From the NCBI GenBank assembly GCA_937923325.1, contig CAKZUQ010000025.1, positions 1 to 17,383 on the forward strand: 17,383 nt of DNA, given 5' to 3'. Numbering within the stretch: the stretch's first letter is position 1; each line of letters begins with the position of its first letter. The DNA is from an uncultured Bacteriovoracaceae bacterium. GTDB lineage: Bacteria > Bdellovibrionota > Bacteriovoracia > Bacteriovoracales > Bacteriovoracaceae. Position numbers and translations under genes: made by a program. The notes under the pieces are model-generated. The model searched no databases. It was not told where the DNA came from and saw only the letters and a program-made list of their open reading frames with translations. Of the stretch, positions 7,307-15,191 are shown in pieces.

Positions 7307-9552
7307 TGGATTTAAGTCACTTAAATGAGATTCAAAGAGAAGCTGTAGTAACGACTGATGGGCCAATGATGCTATTGGCAGGTGCAGGGTCTGGAAAAAC
7401 TAGAACTCTTGTTACAAAAATTCAATACTTAATGGATGATAAAAATGTTAGTCCACATAAGTTATTAGCTTTAACTTTCTCAAATAAAGCTGCAAAAGAA
7501 ATGAGAGAACGAATCGGTGCTGACATTTCTCATAATCTAGGCTCTCTACAGATAACAACATTTCACGCACTTTGTGCAAAATTACTTCGAACTGAAGCGA
7601 CTCATTTAGGTCTTTCTCGAAACTTTACGATCTATGATACTTCTGAATCTAAATCAATAGTAAAAAGTATTTTAGGAAAAAGAGGAATATCTTTAAAAGA
7701 GATAAGCCCTAACGAGGTTTTATACTACATAGATGGACTCAAAAACTTAGGTCACTATATTGATCAACCATCTAGTGAACTAGAAGATGATATTGATAAA
7801 GATGATGTGTTTTATCAGTATTTTCTAGAGTATGAAGCTGAACTTCATAGATCAAATGCTGTTGATTTTGGTGGATTAATTTGCGGTGTCTTAAAACTCT
7901 TTAGTAAGTTTCCCAATGTTTTAGAAAGATATCAAAAAAGATTTCAATATGTTCTTGTAGATGAGTACCAAGATACTAACAGAGCTCAATTTCGACTTGT
8001 TACACTACTTGCTGACCACCATAAAAATATCTGTGTTGTAGGGGATGAGGATCAATCGATCTATTCGTGGCGTGGAGCAGATATAAGAAATATTTTAGAT
8101 TATGAAACATATTATCCTAATTCGAAGTTAATTAAACTAGAACAAAACTATAGATCGAGTAAAAATATTATTGATGCTGCAACTGCTGTTATTTCTAAAA
8201 ACTTAGCTAGAAAAGGTAAGGAAATGTGGACAGACAATGAGCAGGGAGATTCTATTACTATTGTAGAGTGCCAGGATGACAGATCTGAGTCTGAGTATAT
8301 TGCAAAAGAAACTAAAAGGTTGATCTCTAGTGGTGTCAGTCCAAAAGAAATTGCAATCTTTTATAGAACAAATGCACAGTCTAGAGTTATAGAAGATAAC
8401 TTAAGGCAAAATAGAATTGCGTACAAAGTAGTTGCTGGAATAAAGTTCTATGAAAGAAAGGAAATTAAGGATTTGCTTGCTTATCTGAGGCTTGTTGTAA
8501 ATCCAAAAGACTCATTAGCACTTAGTCGAATTATAAATGTTCCTGTTAGAGGAATAGGTGCAATAACTTTAAGAAAAATTGAGCATGAAGCTGTCAAAAA
8601 TGACTTATCTCTTTGGCAAATGTTAGAAAAATTAGCTGAAAACTATGAAGAGTACAAATTTCTGAGATTAAGTGCAAAAGTTAGAAGTGGAATTTCTCAC
8701 TTTGTAACTCTGATTCAAGAAGTTATGAGATTAAATACGAATAAAGAAGAGCCCTCTTTCTTGTATGAAAAGATTCTTTCAGAATCTGGATATTATGAAT
8801 CGTTAGTTGCTGAAAAGTCATACGAAGCACAAGCTCGAATTGAAAATCTAGATGAACTTTTAAATGGGATTAAGCAATATGAAGTTGAAGATCCTGAGCC
8901 TTCTTTGTTAGGTTTTTTAGAAACAATTACTCTAGACTCTTCTGTTGATCAAACAGAGGGTGAAAAAGTAGAAGAAGTCTCAATGATGACAATTCATGGA
9001 GCAAAAGGTTTAGAGTATCATTATGTTTTTGTTTCTGGAGCAGAAGAAAATATTTTTCCATCTTTTCAAAGTATAGAAAATGGAGAAGATGCAATCGAAG
9101 AAGAGAGAAGACTTTTTTATGTAGCAATGACTAGGGCAATGAAAAGGTTATATATATTATTTGCTCAGGGACGTATGTTGTGGGGAAGTATTAAATTCAA
9201 CGGGCCTAGTAGATTTATTGATGAAATTCCAGATACTTATTATAAGTGGGTAGGTCATGGAAAAGTACTTAAAGAAAAAAAGAAGAAAACAAACTTTTCA
9301 GGCATAGATTATGATGATGAATTTTCTCAGGAATCAAGCTATGTTGAAAGCTCCACTGATTACTTTATATCAAAAGAAACAATTAAGCCGCATACATACG
9401 AAAATGGTGAGTGTATTAAACATAAATTATATGGAAATGGAATTATTCTTAATTCAGATGGTTTTGGAACTAATGAAAAGGTGACAATTCAATTTAGCGA
9501 TGGAACTAAAAAGAAGTTTTTACTTAAGTTTGCACCACTTGAAAGGATTTAA
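7306..9552 (+). CDS. UvrD/PcrA-type superfamily 1A DNA helicase
   Basis: This is a 748-residue 3'-5' DNA helicase of the UvrD/PcrA/Rep group, acting in repair and replication-fork or transcription-conflict processing. Motifs in order are: Q-motif Gln10, Walker A AGAGSGKT with Lys31, motif Ia TFSNKAAKEM, Walker B VDEYQDTN with D219-E220, motif III GDEDQSIYSWRGA, motif IV EQNYRSS, motif V MTIHGAKGLEY, and motif VI LFYVAMTRA. The C-terminal 45 residues (KHKLYGNGIIL... QFSDGTKKKFLLKFAPLE) look like the Tudor-like fold with which PcrA/UvrD contact RNA polymerase. This favours UvrD/PcrA over Rep. The ATG overlaps the glmS stop codon by one base, so translation is probably coupled. A helicase behind glmUS has no obvious pathway link. 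A second UvrD-like paralogue elsewhere in the genome cannot be excluded, so no symbol is given. Confidence 0.95.
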   Translation: MDLSHLNEIQREAVVTTDGPMMLLAGAGSGKTRTLVTKIQYLMDDKNVSPHKLLALTFSNKAAKEMRERIGADISHNLGSLQITTFHALCAKLLRTEATHLGLSRNFTIYDTSESKSIVKSILGKRGISLKEISPNEVLYYIDGLKNLGHYIDQPSSELEDDIDKDDVFYQYFLEYEAELHRSNAVDFGGLICGVLKLFSKFPNVLERYQKRFQYVLVDEYQDTNRAQFRLVTLLADHHKNICVVGDEDQSIYSWRGADIRNILDYETYYPNSKLIKLEQNYRSSKNIIDAATAVISKNLARKGKEMWTDNEQGDSITIVECQDDRSESEYIAKETKRLISSGVSPKEIAIFYRTNAQSRVIEDNLRQNRIAYKVVAGIKFYERKEIKDLLAYLRLVVNPKDSLALSRIINVPVRGIGAITLRKIEHEAVKNDLSLWQMLEKLAENYEEYKFLRLSAKVRSGISHFVTLIQEVMRLNTNKEEPSFLYEKILSESGYYESLVAEKSYEAQARIENLDELLNGIKQYEVEDPEPSLLGFLETITLDSSVDQTEGEKVEEVSMMTIHGAKGLEYHYVFVSGAEENIFPSFQSIENGEDAIEEERRLFYVAMTRAMKRLYILFAQGRMLWGSIKFNGPSRFIDEIPDTYYKWVGHGKVLKEKKKKTNFSGIDYDDEFSQESSYVESSTDYFISKETIKPHTYENGECIKHKLYGNGIILNSDGFGTNEKVTIQFSDGTKKKFLLKFAPLERI
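9541..9547 (+). promoter_or_regulatory. Ribosome binding site supporting a TTG start for the AsmA-like gene
   Basis: GAAAGGA lies 6 bases before TTG 9554, inside the last codons of the helicase gene. The alternative ATG at 9500 would put a non-hydrophobic 18-residue extension in front of an otherwise typical signal-anchor. Confidence 0.65.
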
Positions 9553-9553
9553 A

Positions 9554-11713
9554 TTGAAAAAGATATTAATTATAATTATTACTCTACTGTTAACAACTGT
9601 TGTTGGTGTTATTATATATGTAGGCCAAACTATCGATAATAATAAAATAACTAAGTTAGTTACTGACTCTATTGAAGGTAGTTTGAATGATGTCAAAGTC
9701 GATATTGGAACCTTAGAATATAATCTAGGTCTTAGCATTGGTGTTGATCTAGAATATTTAATATTAAAGGATAGAAAAACAAATTTTGAGATATTTTCAC
9801 TTCAAAGTACCTCTGTTGAAATAAATATATTTTCTATTCTATTAGGTGGAGGGAAGGTTGATATCAATATTAAAAATCCTGTCTTAAATGTCTCAAAAAA
9901 GGCAAACGGAGATTTAAATTTAAATAAGTATATAAAAACAACACCAGTAAATGTCGTGGGTCCAAAGAGTGAAGATAGTACTAGTGATGAAACTGTAAAA
10001 GTTGAGATCCCAAGTTTTATAGAAAATAGTAGGTTAAATTTTAAATTAACAGAACTTCTAGTAAACTATAAAGACAAAGAACTAAGTAAATTTAAAATAG
10101 ATAAAGTTTTATTAAAAAATCTTAATTTAAAAACACCTACAGCTTATGAGTTAGATTCTTATATTGATTATTCAATCTCTGAAAATGATTCAGTCTCTTT
10201 TGTATTTAGACTTTTTGGAGAATTAAATTTAGATCAATTAATTACAAAGAAATCTTTAATTTTAAAATCTTATATAAAGATAAAAGATATTAAAACAAAC
10301 TTGGTCAAAAAAAACATTCCAGATGTTGAGTCAGAAATTGATTTAACTTTAAATGAATCTTCTGAATTTAAAGCTGGGATTTCTACAGCAATTAAGGATC
10401 TTTTAACTTCACAGATTGTTATAAATATTAAAAAGGAAGACTTAACAATTTCTTTAAAAGAGATTTCTTTAAATATTAAAAAAGTATTAGAAATTATTGA
10501 TATTCGAGAACTTAGCACAAACGACGTTAATTTAATCCTTAGTGGAGATATTTATTCAAATCTCGCTTTTTCAAGTCTTACTACGGATGTAAGCTTATCA
10601 TTAAACAAGATTCTAAATATAAAATTCAAGGATGACGAAGTTAATATAAATAAAGCAAATGTATTGCTTAAAAATAAACTTCTAGAACTAGCAGTTCAAA
10701 CTTCTCTTTACTCTGGTGTTCTAGACCTTAAAAGTAATATGAATATAGATTTATTAAATCTACCAAGTTCTATATCCTCTTTGCCTCGAATTTCTACAAA
10801 TCTCGAAGTTAAAAATATGATAGTTCCGAGTAAGTTTACAAAGAGCAGTGAAGCAAAATCAAATAGTGACGCAAATAGCTCTAAAGAGGCTGTTGAAAAT
10901 GATGAGTCTATACTTTTACCTCGCACCAAAACAAGACTTAGTGTTAGTAACTTCTCTTATGGAAACTCAAAGCTTTCAGCAAATGGAACTATCTCTTCAG
11001 GTGGTCATAAAGTGTATTCAAAAGATCTTAAAATTTTATTAGATAAGTCAAAATCGAAGATAAGTTTTAATACTAACTTAAAGAACGGAGTGAGCTCTAA
11101 CTTTTCACTAGAATCAAAAAAAATAGATTTTACTTCTTTTAGATCATTTGTTCCAAAAGAGTTTGGAGAAGTTTCAGGTATTATGAACCTTGATTTAGAT
11201 GGTAGTATTACGTCTGATAGTTATAAGATCAATGCAACTGTAGATGCAATTAATGGATCATTAAAAGGCTTGAAACTAAAAGAAGTAATAAGTTCTTTTA
11301 TGGGGAAATTATCAAAATTTTTACCTAAGAAAGAGATTAAAATAGGTGAAAACTATGATTCTCTTAGTTCACAATTTATTGCAACGCCGTCTCAAATTAA
11401 TTTAAAAAAAATTAATGTCGTAGGAAAGAATAAAAGTTTAAATCTAAACCTTAAAGGGAATATTTATCAAACTAAAAAAGAGTCAAAGTTGATTGGAACT
11501 TTGAGTATTAGAGATTATGAGCAGGATATTAAAAAACTGACCAATGACTCATATCTTCCTTTGATGCTTAAGGGAGAGGGTTATGTTCTGACTCCCTCTG
11601 TGAGCTATACAACTGAAAAAATTGTAAAAAATAAAACAAAAAAAGAAGTTGATAAACTTAAAAACTCTATAAAAGAAAAAGCTAAAAGTCTTTTTAAAGG
11701 TTTTAAATTATGA
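9554..11713 (+). CDS. AsmA-like envelope protein with N-terminal membrane anchor
   Basis: This 719-residue protein begins with a basic tip and one membrane segment (about 4-23, starting MKKILIIII) followed by a long beta-rich periplasmic region. The layout fits the AsmA family (AsmA, TamB, YhdP and relatives). These are inner-membrane-anchored proteins with a long beta-groove, linked to lipid transport and outer-membrane assembly. Family-like features are the early LGLSIGVDLEYLILKD segment and the C-terminal region with repeated strands (GEVSGIMNLDLDGSI, NLNLKGNIYQ), ending in PLMLKGEGYVLTPSVSY and a basic Lys-rich helix. Sequence conservation is low, so the family call rests on architecture. 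A low-complexity Ser/Asn/Glu linker lies around residues 425-455. TTG is chosen as start (one base after the helicase stop). The ATG at 9500 would add 18 residues. The stop overlaps the next ATG (ATGA). Confidence 0.75.
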   Translation: MKKILIIIITLLLTTVVGVIIYVGQTIDNNKITKLVTDSIEGSLNDVKVDIGTLEYNLGLSIGVDLEYLILKDRKTNFEIFSLQSTSVEINIFSILLGGGKVDINIKNPVLNVSKKANGDLNLNKYIKTTPVNVVGPKSEDSTSDETVKVEIPSFIENSRLNFKLTELLVNYKDKELSKFKIDKVLLKNLNLKTPTAYELDSYIDYSISENDSVSFVFRLFGELNLDQLITKKSLILKSYIKIKDIKTNLVKKNIPDVESEIDLTLNESSEFKAGISTAIKDLLTSQIVINIKKEDLTISLKEISLNIKKVLEIIDIRELSTNDVNLILSGDIYSNLAFSSLTTDVSLSLNKILNIKFKDDEVNINKANVLLKNKLLELAVQTSLYSGVLDLKSNMNIDLLNLPSSISSLPRISTNLEVKNMIVPSKFTKSSEAKSNSDANSSKEAVENDESILLPRTKTRLSVSNFSYGNSKLSANGTISSGGHKVYSKDLKILLDKSKSKISFNTNLKNGVSSNFSLESKKIDFTSFRSFVPKEFGEVSGIMNLDLDGSITSDSYKINATVDAINGSLKGLKLKEVISSFMGKLSKFLPKKEIKIGENYDSLSSQFIATPSQINLKKINVVGKNKSLNLNLKGNIYQTKKESKLIGTLSIRDYEQDIKKLTNDSYLPLMLKGEGYVLTPSVSYTTEKIVKNKTKKEVDKLKNSIKEKAKSLFKGFKL

Positions 11714-12639
11714 GTTTAAACGATATCAGAGCATCAATCGATATTGGGTCGAATAGTATATTGCTACTGGTTGCTGAACTCTCAGACGATGGAATTGAAA
11801 TCTTAGAGTCAGAATCTAGAATAACATCCTTAGGTTTTAAGTTGGATGACAGTAAAGAGTTTCATCCTGACTCTATGGATGTATCAATGATAGCGCTAAA
11901 TGAGTTTAAAGACATATGTAGCTCTCATGGAATTGAAGCAAGGAGAATACTCGTAACAGCGACAGAAGCCTCTAGAGTCGCTACAAATGCAAAAGCTTTT
12001 TATAATAAAATTTATGAACAACTAGAACTTAAGGTAAATATAATTACACCCGATGCAGAGGCTTATTACTCAGCAAAAGGAATTCTTTTCAATGCAAAGC
12101 TTGAAGATGAATTTGTTTATGCATTAGATGTTGGGGGAGCTTCATCTGAAGTAATTAAAATTGAAACAAGTGAGTCTGAACTAGTCACAAGTTTTAGTTT
12201 GCCCTTTGGTGGAGTTAGGGCCAGTGACTGGCTTATTAAAAAATCATTTGATGAAGAAATTGAAACTATAAAGTTGCAATATAAAGATCAAATATTGAAT
12301 AACTTCACACGTAGAGTTGTTTGTGTCGGAGGAACAATAACTTCTTTAGCTTGTATCATAAAAGGATTCAATGAGTTTTCGGAAGAGAAAATAAACAAGA
12401 CAGTTATTCATATCTCGAAGTTACAAGAAACTTATAATGTTTTAAAAGAACTTGATGATGTAAGTCTTTTGGAAAAGTACCCATTCTTGGGAAAAAGATC
12501 TAAATCTATTGTCGGAGGGCTTAGAGTCATAATGACTGTGTTAAATTGGTTAAAGTGTTCAGAGTTAGAAGTTTCAACTTATGGGTTAAGGTATGGAACA
12601 TTAATGGATGGAGAGATTCGAGATGAGTATATCGCTTAA
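11710..12639 (+). CDS. Ppx/GppA-family phosphatase-like protein
   Basis: This 309-residue protein has the ASKHA fold of exopolyphosphatase / pppGpp phosphohydrolase. Motifs are: phosphate-1 SIDIGSNSILLL with D11, TATEASRVATN (83-93), E117 in DAEAYYSAKG at the place of the catalytic Glu, phosphate-2 LDVGGASSE (139-147), VCVGGTITSLA, and STYGLRYGTLMD near the end. The length fits the short, single-module members that lack the C-terminal HD-like domain of E. coli Ppx and GppA. Two motifs deviate. The usual DxGGGSTE is DVGGASSE, and the R-A-D before the late helix is S-K-S (KRSKSIVGGLR). The substrate could be polyphosphate, pppGpp or something else; sequence alone does not decide. Its ATG overlaps the AsmA-like stop (ATGA), and its 3' end overlaps the cNMP-fold gene by 17 bases. 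Confidence 0.85.
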   Translation: MSLNDIRASIDIGSNSILLLVAELSDDGIEILESESRITSLGFKLDDSKEFHPDSMDVSMIALNEFKDICSSHGIEARRILVTATEASRVATNAKAFYNKIYEQLELKVNIITPDAEAYYSAKGILFNAKLEDEFVYALDVGGASSEVIKIETSESELVTSFSLPFGGVRASDWLIKKSFDEEIETIKLQYKDQILNNFTRRVVCVGGTITSLACIIKGFNEFSEEKINKTVIHISKLQETYNVLKELDDVSLLEKYPFLGKRSKSIVGGLRVIMTVLNWLKCSELEVSTYGLRYGTLMDGEIRDEYIA

Positions 12640-13066
12640 TGAAAATGTAAAGTTTAAAAATCTAAAAAAAGGGGATGTTCTATTTAGAGAGAATGAACTT
12701 TCCACTCAAACATATATTATTTCTAAAGGAGAAGTCTGCTCGTTTTCAGTAAAAGACTTAAGAGTAATACCTTTTTATATATTTAGAGAAAATGAAATCT
12801 TGGGGGATATTAGTTCTTTTAACTCAAACATATACTCTGAAAATGCAATCGCACTAACAGATTGTGAACTTATTGTAATAGACAATAAGGATATTGAAAT
12901 GTTTTTAAATGAAAGCTCTAGCTGGATTAAAAGTATCTTGGAAGAAATGTCTCAAAAAATTATAAATACACAAAACACAATCAAGAATCATAAAATTATT
13001 AAGTCTGATCTTTTTAATGGCGATTTTAATATGGAGCTTGAGACTTTTCTTTTGGGGTCTTTATAG
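12623..13066 (+). CDS. Stand-alone cyclic-nucleotide-binding-fold (CRP-like sensor) protein
   Basis: This is a 147-residue single-domain protein. Residues 9-40 (VKFKNLKKGDVLFRENE... YIISKGEV) are the typical first strands of a cNMP-binding beta-barrel. ENEILGDISSF is at the phosphate-binding cassette, and ALTDCELIVIDN is the strand after it, followed by a long C-terminal helix. There is no helix-turn-helix, so it is not a CRP-type transcription factor. The cassette normally has a Gly-Glu pair and an Arg that holds the cyclic phosphate. Here the sequence is GDISSF... YSENAIA, with Asp for Glu and no Arg. Binding of cAMP or cGMP is therefore doubtful, and it may be a fold-only adaptor. The ATG at 12623 is preferred because GGAGAG lies 7 bases upstream; an ATG at 12608 is also possible. 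It ends a six-gene run and overlaps the convergent gene by 6 bases. Confidence 0.8.
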   Translation: MSISLNENVKFKNLKKGDVLFRENELSTQTYIISKGEVCSFSVKDLRVIPFYIFRENEILGDISSFNSNIYSENAIALTDCELIVIDNKDIEMFLNESSSWIKSILEEMSQKIINTQNTIKNHKIIKSDLFNGDFNMELETFLLGSL

Positions 13067-13480
13067 ACCTTCTTTTCTTAAGATTGAAATTGCAAGGTCT
13101 ACAATCTTATTTTGAGCTTTAAGGCACTCCGCTTTCTTTGTTGAAAGGTTTTGACTCATAATATGAAAGGCTTTTTCAGCATCAGATCTGTGCATTATTT
13201 GAAGTGCTTGCTTTTGTTTTTTTGTATTTACAAGGTAGAGGGCAAGACCAATAATAGTAGGGTTCGTACGGCTTAAGACTTTTCTCATTAATGGTTGATC
13301 CAAATTAAAAAAACTATTAAATGAAAAACTCTTTTCAGATAACTCTTTTGCCATCTTTGGATTTTTATATTTTATGTTTGCTAATAATTTTTGCTTTTCT
13401 GACTCAGACATGAATTGAAGCATTTCAATTATCTGTTTCTTTCCATTGATAAAGATATTTTTGTCAGTCGCTGTTGTCAT
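13061..13480 (-). CDS. Stand-alone FliG C-domain-like protein (degenerate)
   Basis: This is a 139-residue, helix-rich soluble protein. By eye it follows the pattern of the FliG C-terminal region: GKKQIIEMLQFMSESEKQKLL (like the GG..iaeILn.l segment), NPKMAKELSEKSFSFNSFFNLD (like dPelAeeIr..mFvFeDl..Ld), a central LSRTNPTIIGLALYLV, then AEKAFHIMSQNL and CLKAQNKIVDLAISIL..EGL (like the final AQ..Iv....L...G). FliG is the flagellar switch protein, about 330 residues, whose C-domain contacts the stator. Here the N and middle domains are missing and charged torque residues are not clearly kept. A motility or switch-complex role is therefore inference. It lies 14 bp downstream of a coiled-coil gene in the same direction, with a good AAGGAA site. 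Its TAA stop overlaps the last codon of the convergent cNMP-fold gene. An unrelated helical bundle remains possible. Confidence 0.5.
   Translation of the reverse strand: MTTATDKNIFINGKKQIIEMLQFMSESEKQKLLANIKYKNPKMAKELSEKSFSFNSFFNLDQPLMRKVLSRTNPTIIGLALYLVNTKKQKQALQIMHRSDAEKAFHIMSQNLSTKKAECLKAQNKIVDLAISILRKEGL
13064..13109. repeat. Two interlocked 8-bp inverted repeats at the convergent junction
   Basis: TAGACCTT (13064-13071) is the reverse complement of 13094-13101, and TAAGATTG (13079-13086) is the reverse complement of 13102-13109. The arms interleave as A-B-A'-B', with A' and B' adjacent. The first arm starts exactly at the stop codon of the + strand cNMP-fold gene. Everything lies within the last codons of the minus-strand gene. 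No T run follows on either strand, so it is not a standard intrinsic terminator, though it could stall or stabilise the 3' ends. Confidence 0.55.
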
Positions 13481-13494
13481 TCTGTTCCTTTGGT

Positions 13495-13914
13495 TTAAAC
13501 GTCGTATTTTGCAGATTTAGCTAAATATCTGTCTCTTGCATCTTTAAGTGACTCTTCATGTTGATCAGTTGTATTTTGAAATTCTAAATTTTGAGAAGCT
13601 TTTAGCTCAGCCATCTTTTCATCATGACTTACTTTAATTTCATCTGACATTCTTTCATATCTACTTTTTTCAGCTTCAATGATTTCTGAATTTTGATTTC
13701 TTATTTTCGTAAGTTGTATCTCAAGCTTATTTTGTTCGTCCAAAACTGTACGGTCATAATCTTTTCTTATCATTGATAACGTAGAGTCATTTTTATCTTT
13801 CAACTCATTCAGCTCTTCTCTAAGCTTTCTATTCAGTTTTCTTTGTTCATGAAAGTGCTTTGTATTAACAGCTTCTTGTTTCTTTGCATGAATTTGTTGT
13901 TTTATTCCGTCCAT
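13495..13914 (-). CDS. Coiled-coil protein, partner gene of the FliG-C-like protein
   Basis: This 139-residue protein is highly charged and almost free of Gly and Pro, with no signal peptide or membrane segment. From about residue 20 to 130 it looks like a continuous coiled coil (for example LNRKLREELNELKDKND and KLEIQLTKIRNQNSEIIEA). Its length and composition resemble FliJ-type or other flagellar-export coiled-coil proteins, but coiled coils look alike and no specific signature supports that. It starts at the ATG at 13914 with AAGGAT upstream. It is the first gene of a two-gene operon with the FliG-C-like gene (14 bp gap) and diverges from the thiolase gene. A cytoplasmic scaffold that works with the next gene product is the simplest inference. 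Function unknown. Confidence 0.7.
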   Translation of the reverse strand: MDGIKQQIHAKKQEAVNTKHFHEQRKLNRKLREELNELKDKNDSTLSMIRKDYDRTVLDEQNKLEIQLTKIRNQNSEIIEAEKSRYERMSDEIKVSHDEKMAELKASQNLEFQNTTDQHEESLKDARDRYLAKSAKYDV

Positions 13915-13954
13915 AATGGATCCTTTTTCTGATCTATCCTGATCGTCTATGAAT

Positions 13955-13984
13955 ATGATAGTATTTTATTACTATTGACTTCAA
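13955..13984 (-). promoter_or_regulatory. Candidate promoter of the coiled-coil/FliG-C-like operon
   Basis: On the minus strand TTGAAG (13979-13984) and TATCAT (13955-13960) are 18 bp apart, placing a start near 13948 and a leader of about 34 bases. The -35 overlaps the ribosome binding site of the divergent thiolase gene. On the + strand, TATGAT (13954-13959) could be a -10 for the thiolase, but it lacks a good -35. Confidence 0.35.
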
Positions 13985-13994
13985 GGAGGAATAA

Positions 13995-15191
13995 ATGGCC
14001 TTAGGTGATGTAAGCCCTAGTAATAAGGTGTATCTAATTGATGGAAGAAGAACTCCATTTGGAAAGTTTGGTGGAAGTTTAAAAAAAACAAGTGGCTTAG
14101 ATCTTTGTCTTAGTCCATGTAAAAAGCTCTTAGAAGTAACAAACATAGATCCTAAAAGTATAGACCAAGTAATTGTAGGTAATGTGATTCCTAGCACTAC
14201 TGATATGATATATGTCTCAAGGCACATTGGTCTTCACTTAGGTATAGGTATTGAAAAGCCTGGATACAACTTGAATCGTTTATGTGGATCTGGAATACAA
14301 TCTATAATGGATGCTGTGAACTTAATTAAGTTAAATGAAGCAGAATGCGTTCTTGCCGGAGGAGTAGAGAGTATGACAACTATTCCTCACCTTACTTATG
14401 GTGCAAGATTTGGAACTAAGTATGGAGGTTTACAGAGTGTTGATATGTTACTTGATACTTTAACTGATAAGTATACTGGGCTTCCAATGGCAATTACAGC
14501 TGAGAATATGGCAGAGAAGTATAATATTACAAGAGAGGAGTGTGATGATTATTCTTTCAAGTCTCATAAAAAAGCAACAAAGGCTAAAGAGGATGGTCAT
14601 TTTAAAGATGAAATTGTTCCTTTTGATTTAAAAAAGAAACAACTTTGCCTTGATGAACACGTAAGAGCAGATGCAAGCCTTAAAGATTTTGAATCATTAA
14701 AGTCTAGTTTTAAAAAAGATGGAGTAGTTACTCCTGGAACAGCATCTGGAATTGTTGATGGTGCTTCATTTGTAATCGTTGCTAGCGAAAAGTTTGTAAA
14801 AGAAAATAAAATAATACCACTAGCAGAAATCGTAGATAGTTGTGTTGTCGGAGTTGATCCAAACTTTATGGGAACAGGTCCTGTACCTGCTATAGAAAAA
14901 CTATTAAAAAGAAATGGATACTCTGTGGAGGATATTGACTTATTCGAAATAAACGAAGCATTTGCAGCGCAAGTTATCTCTTGTAGAGATGAATTAAAAA
15001 TACAAGATGAGAAGCTAAATATTTGGGGAGGAGCAATATCTATTGGGCATCCTCTTGGAGCAACTGGCGCACGTATTACTACTACTTTATCTAAACAATT
15101 GAAAAAGAAAGAAAAGAAACTTGGAATAGCATCCGCTTGTATAGGTGGAGGACAAGGTATTTCAATCTTATTGAAAAATTATAATGAGTAG
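13995..15191 (+). CDS. Acetyl-CoA acyltransferase (thiolase family)
   Basis: This 398-residue protein has the full thiolase fold. The nucleophilic Cys97 lies in NRLCGSGIQSI, NEAFAAQ follows, then His352 in GGAISIGHPLGATGAR and the base Cys382 in ACIGGGQG. All three catalytic residues are present, so it should be active. The length and the NEAFA / GHP / CxGGG spacing fit cytosolic thiolases, either acetoacetyl-CoA thiolase (biosynthetic) or 3-ketoacyl-CoA thiolase (beta-oxidation). Sequence alone does not settle which, and no beta-oxidation or polyhydroxyalkanoate genes are beside it. The start has a near-perfect AAGGAGGA site (13983-13990). It diverges from the coiled-coil gene, and its stop overlaps the start of the next gene by 8 bases (ATGAGTAG), so the two are probably co-translated. 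Confidence 0.93.
   Translation: MALGDVSPSNKVYLIDGRRTPFGKFGGSLKKTSGLDLCLSPCKKLLEVTNIDPKSIDQVIVGNVIPSTTDMIYVSRHIGLHLGIGIEKPGYNLNRLCGSGIQSIMDAVNLIKLNEAECVLAGGVESMTTIPHLTYGARFGTKYGGLQSVDMLLDTLTDKYTGLPMAITAENMAEKYNITREECDDYSFKSHKKATKAKEDGHFKDEIVPFDLKKKQLCLDEHVRADASLKDFESLKSSFKKDGVVTPGTASGIVDGASFVIVASEKFVKENKIIPLAEIVDSCVVGVDPNFMGTGPVPAIEKLLKRNGYSVEDIDLFEINEAFAAQVISCRDELKIQDEKLNIWGGAISIGHPLGATGARITTTLSKQLKKKEKKLGIASACIGGGQGISILLKNYNE

Noticed and set aside
10848..11042. Short + strand frame inside the AsmA-like gene
   Set aside because: It is another reading frame of a coding region, without its own ribosome binding site or family similarity.
13064..13109. RNA pseudoknot formed by the interlocked inverted repeats
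   Set aside because: With no bases between the two 3' arms and only 7-base loops, the connecting strands could not span both 8-bp stems. Alternative hairpins are more likely.
13934..14227. Open minus-strand frame opposite the thiolase start
   Set aside because: It covers the divergent promoter region and the conserved thiolase N-terminus, has no ribosome binding site, and makes no recognisable protein.
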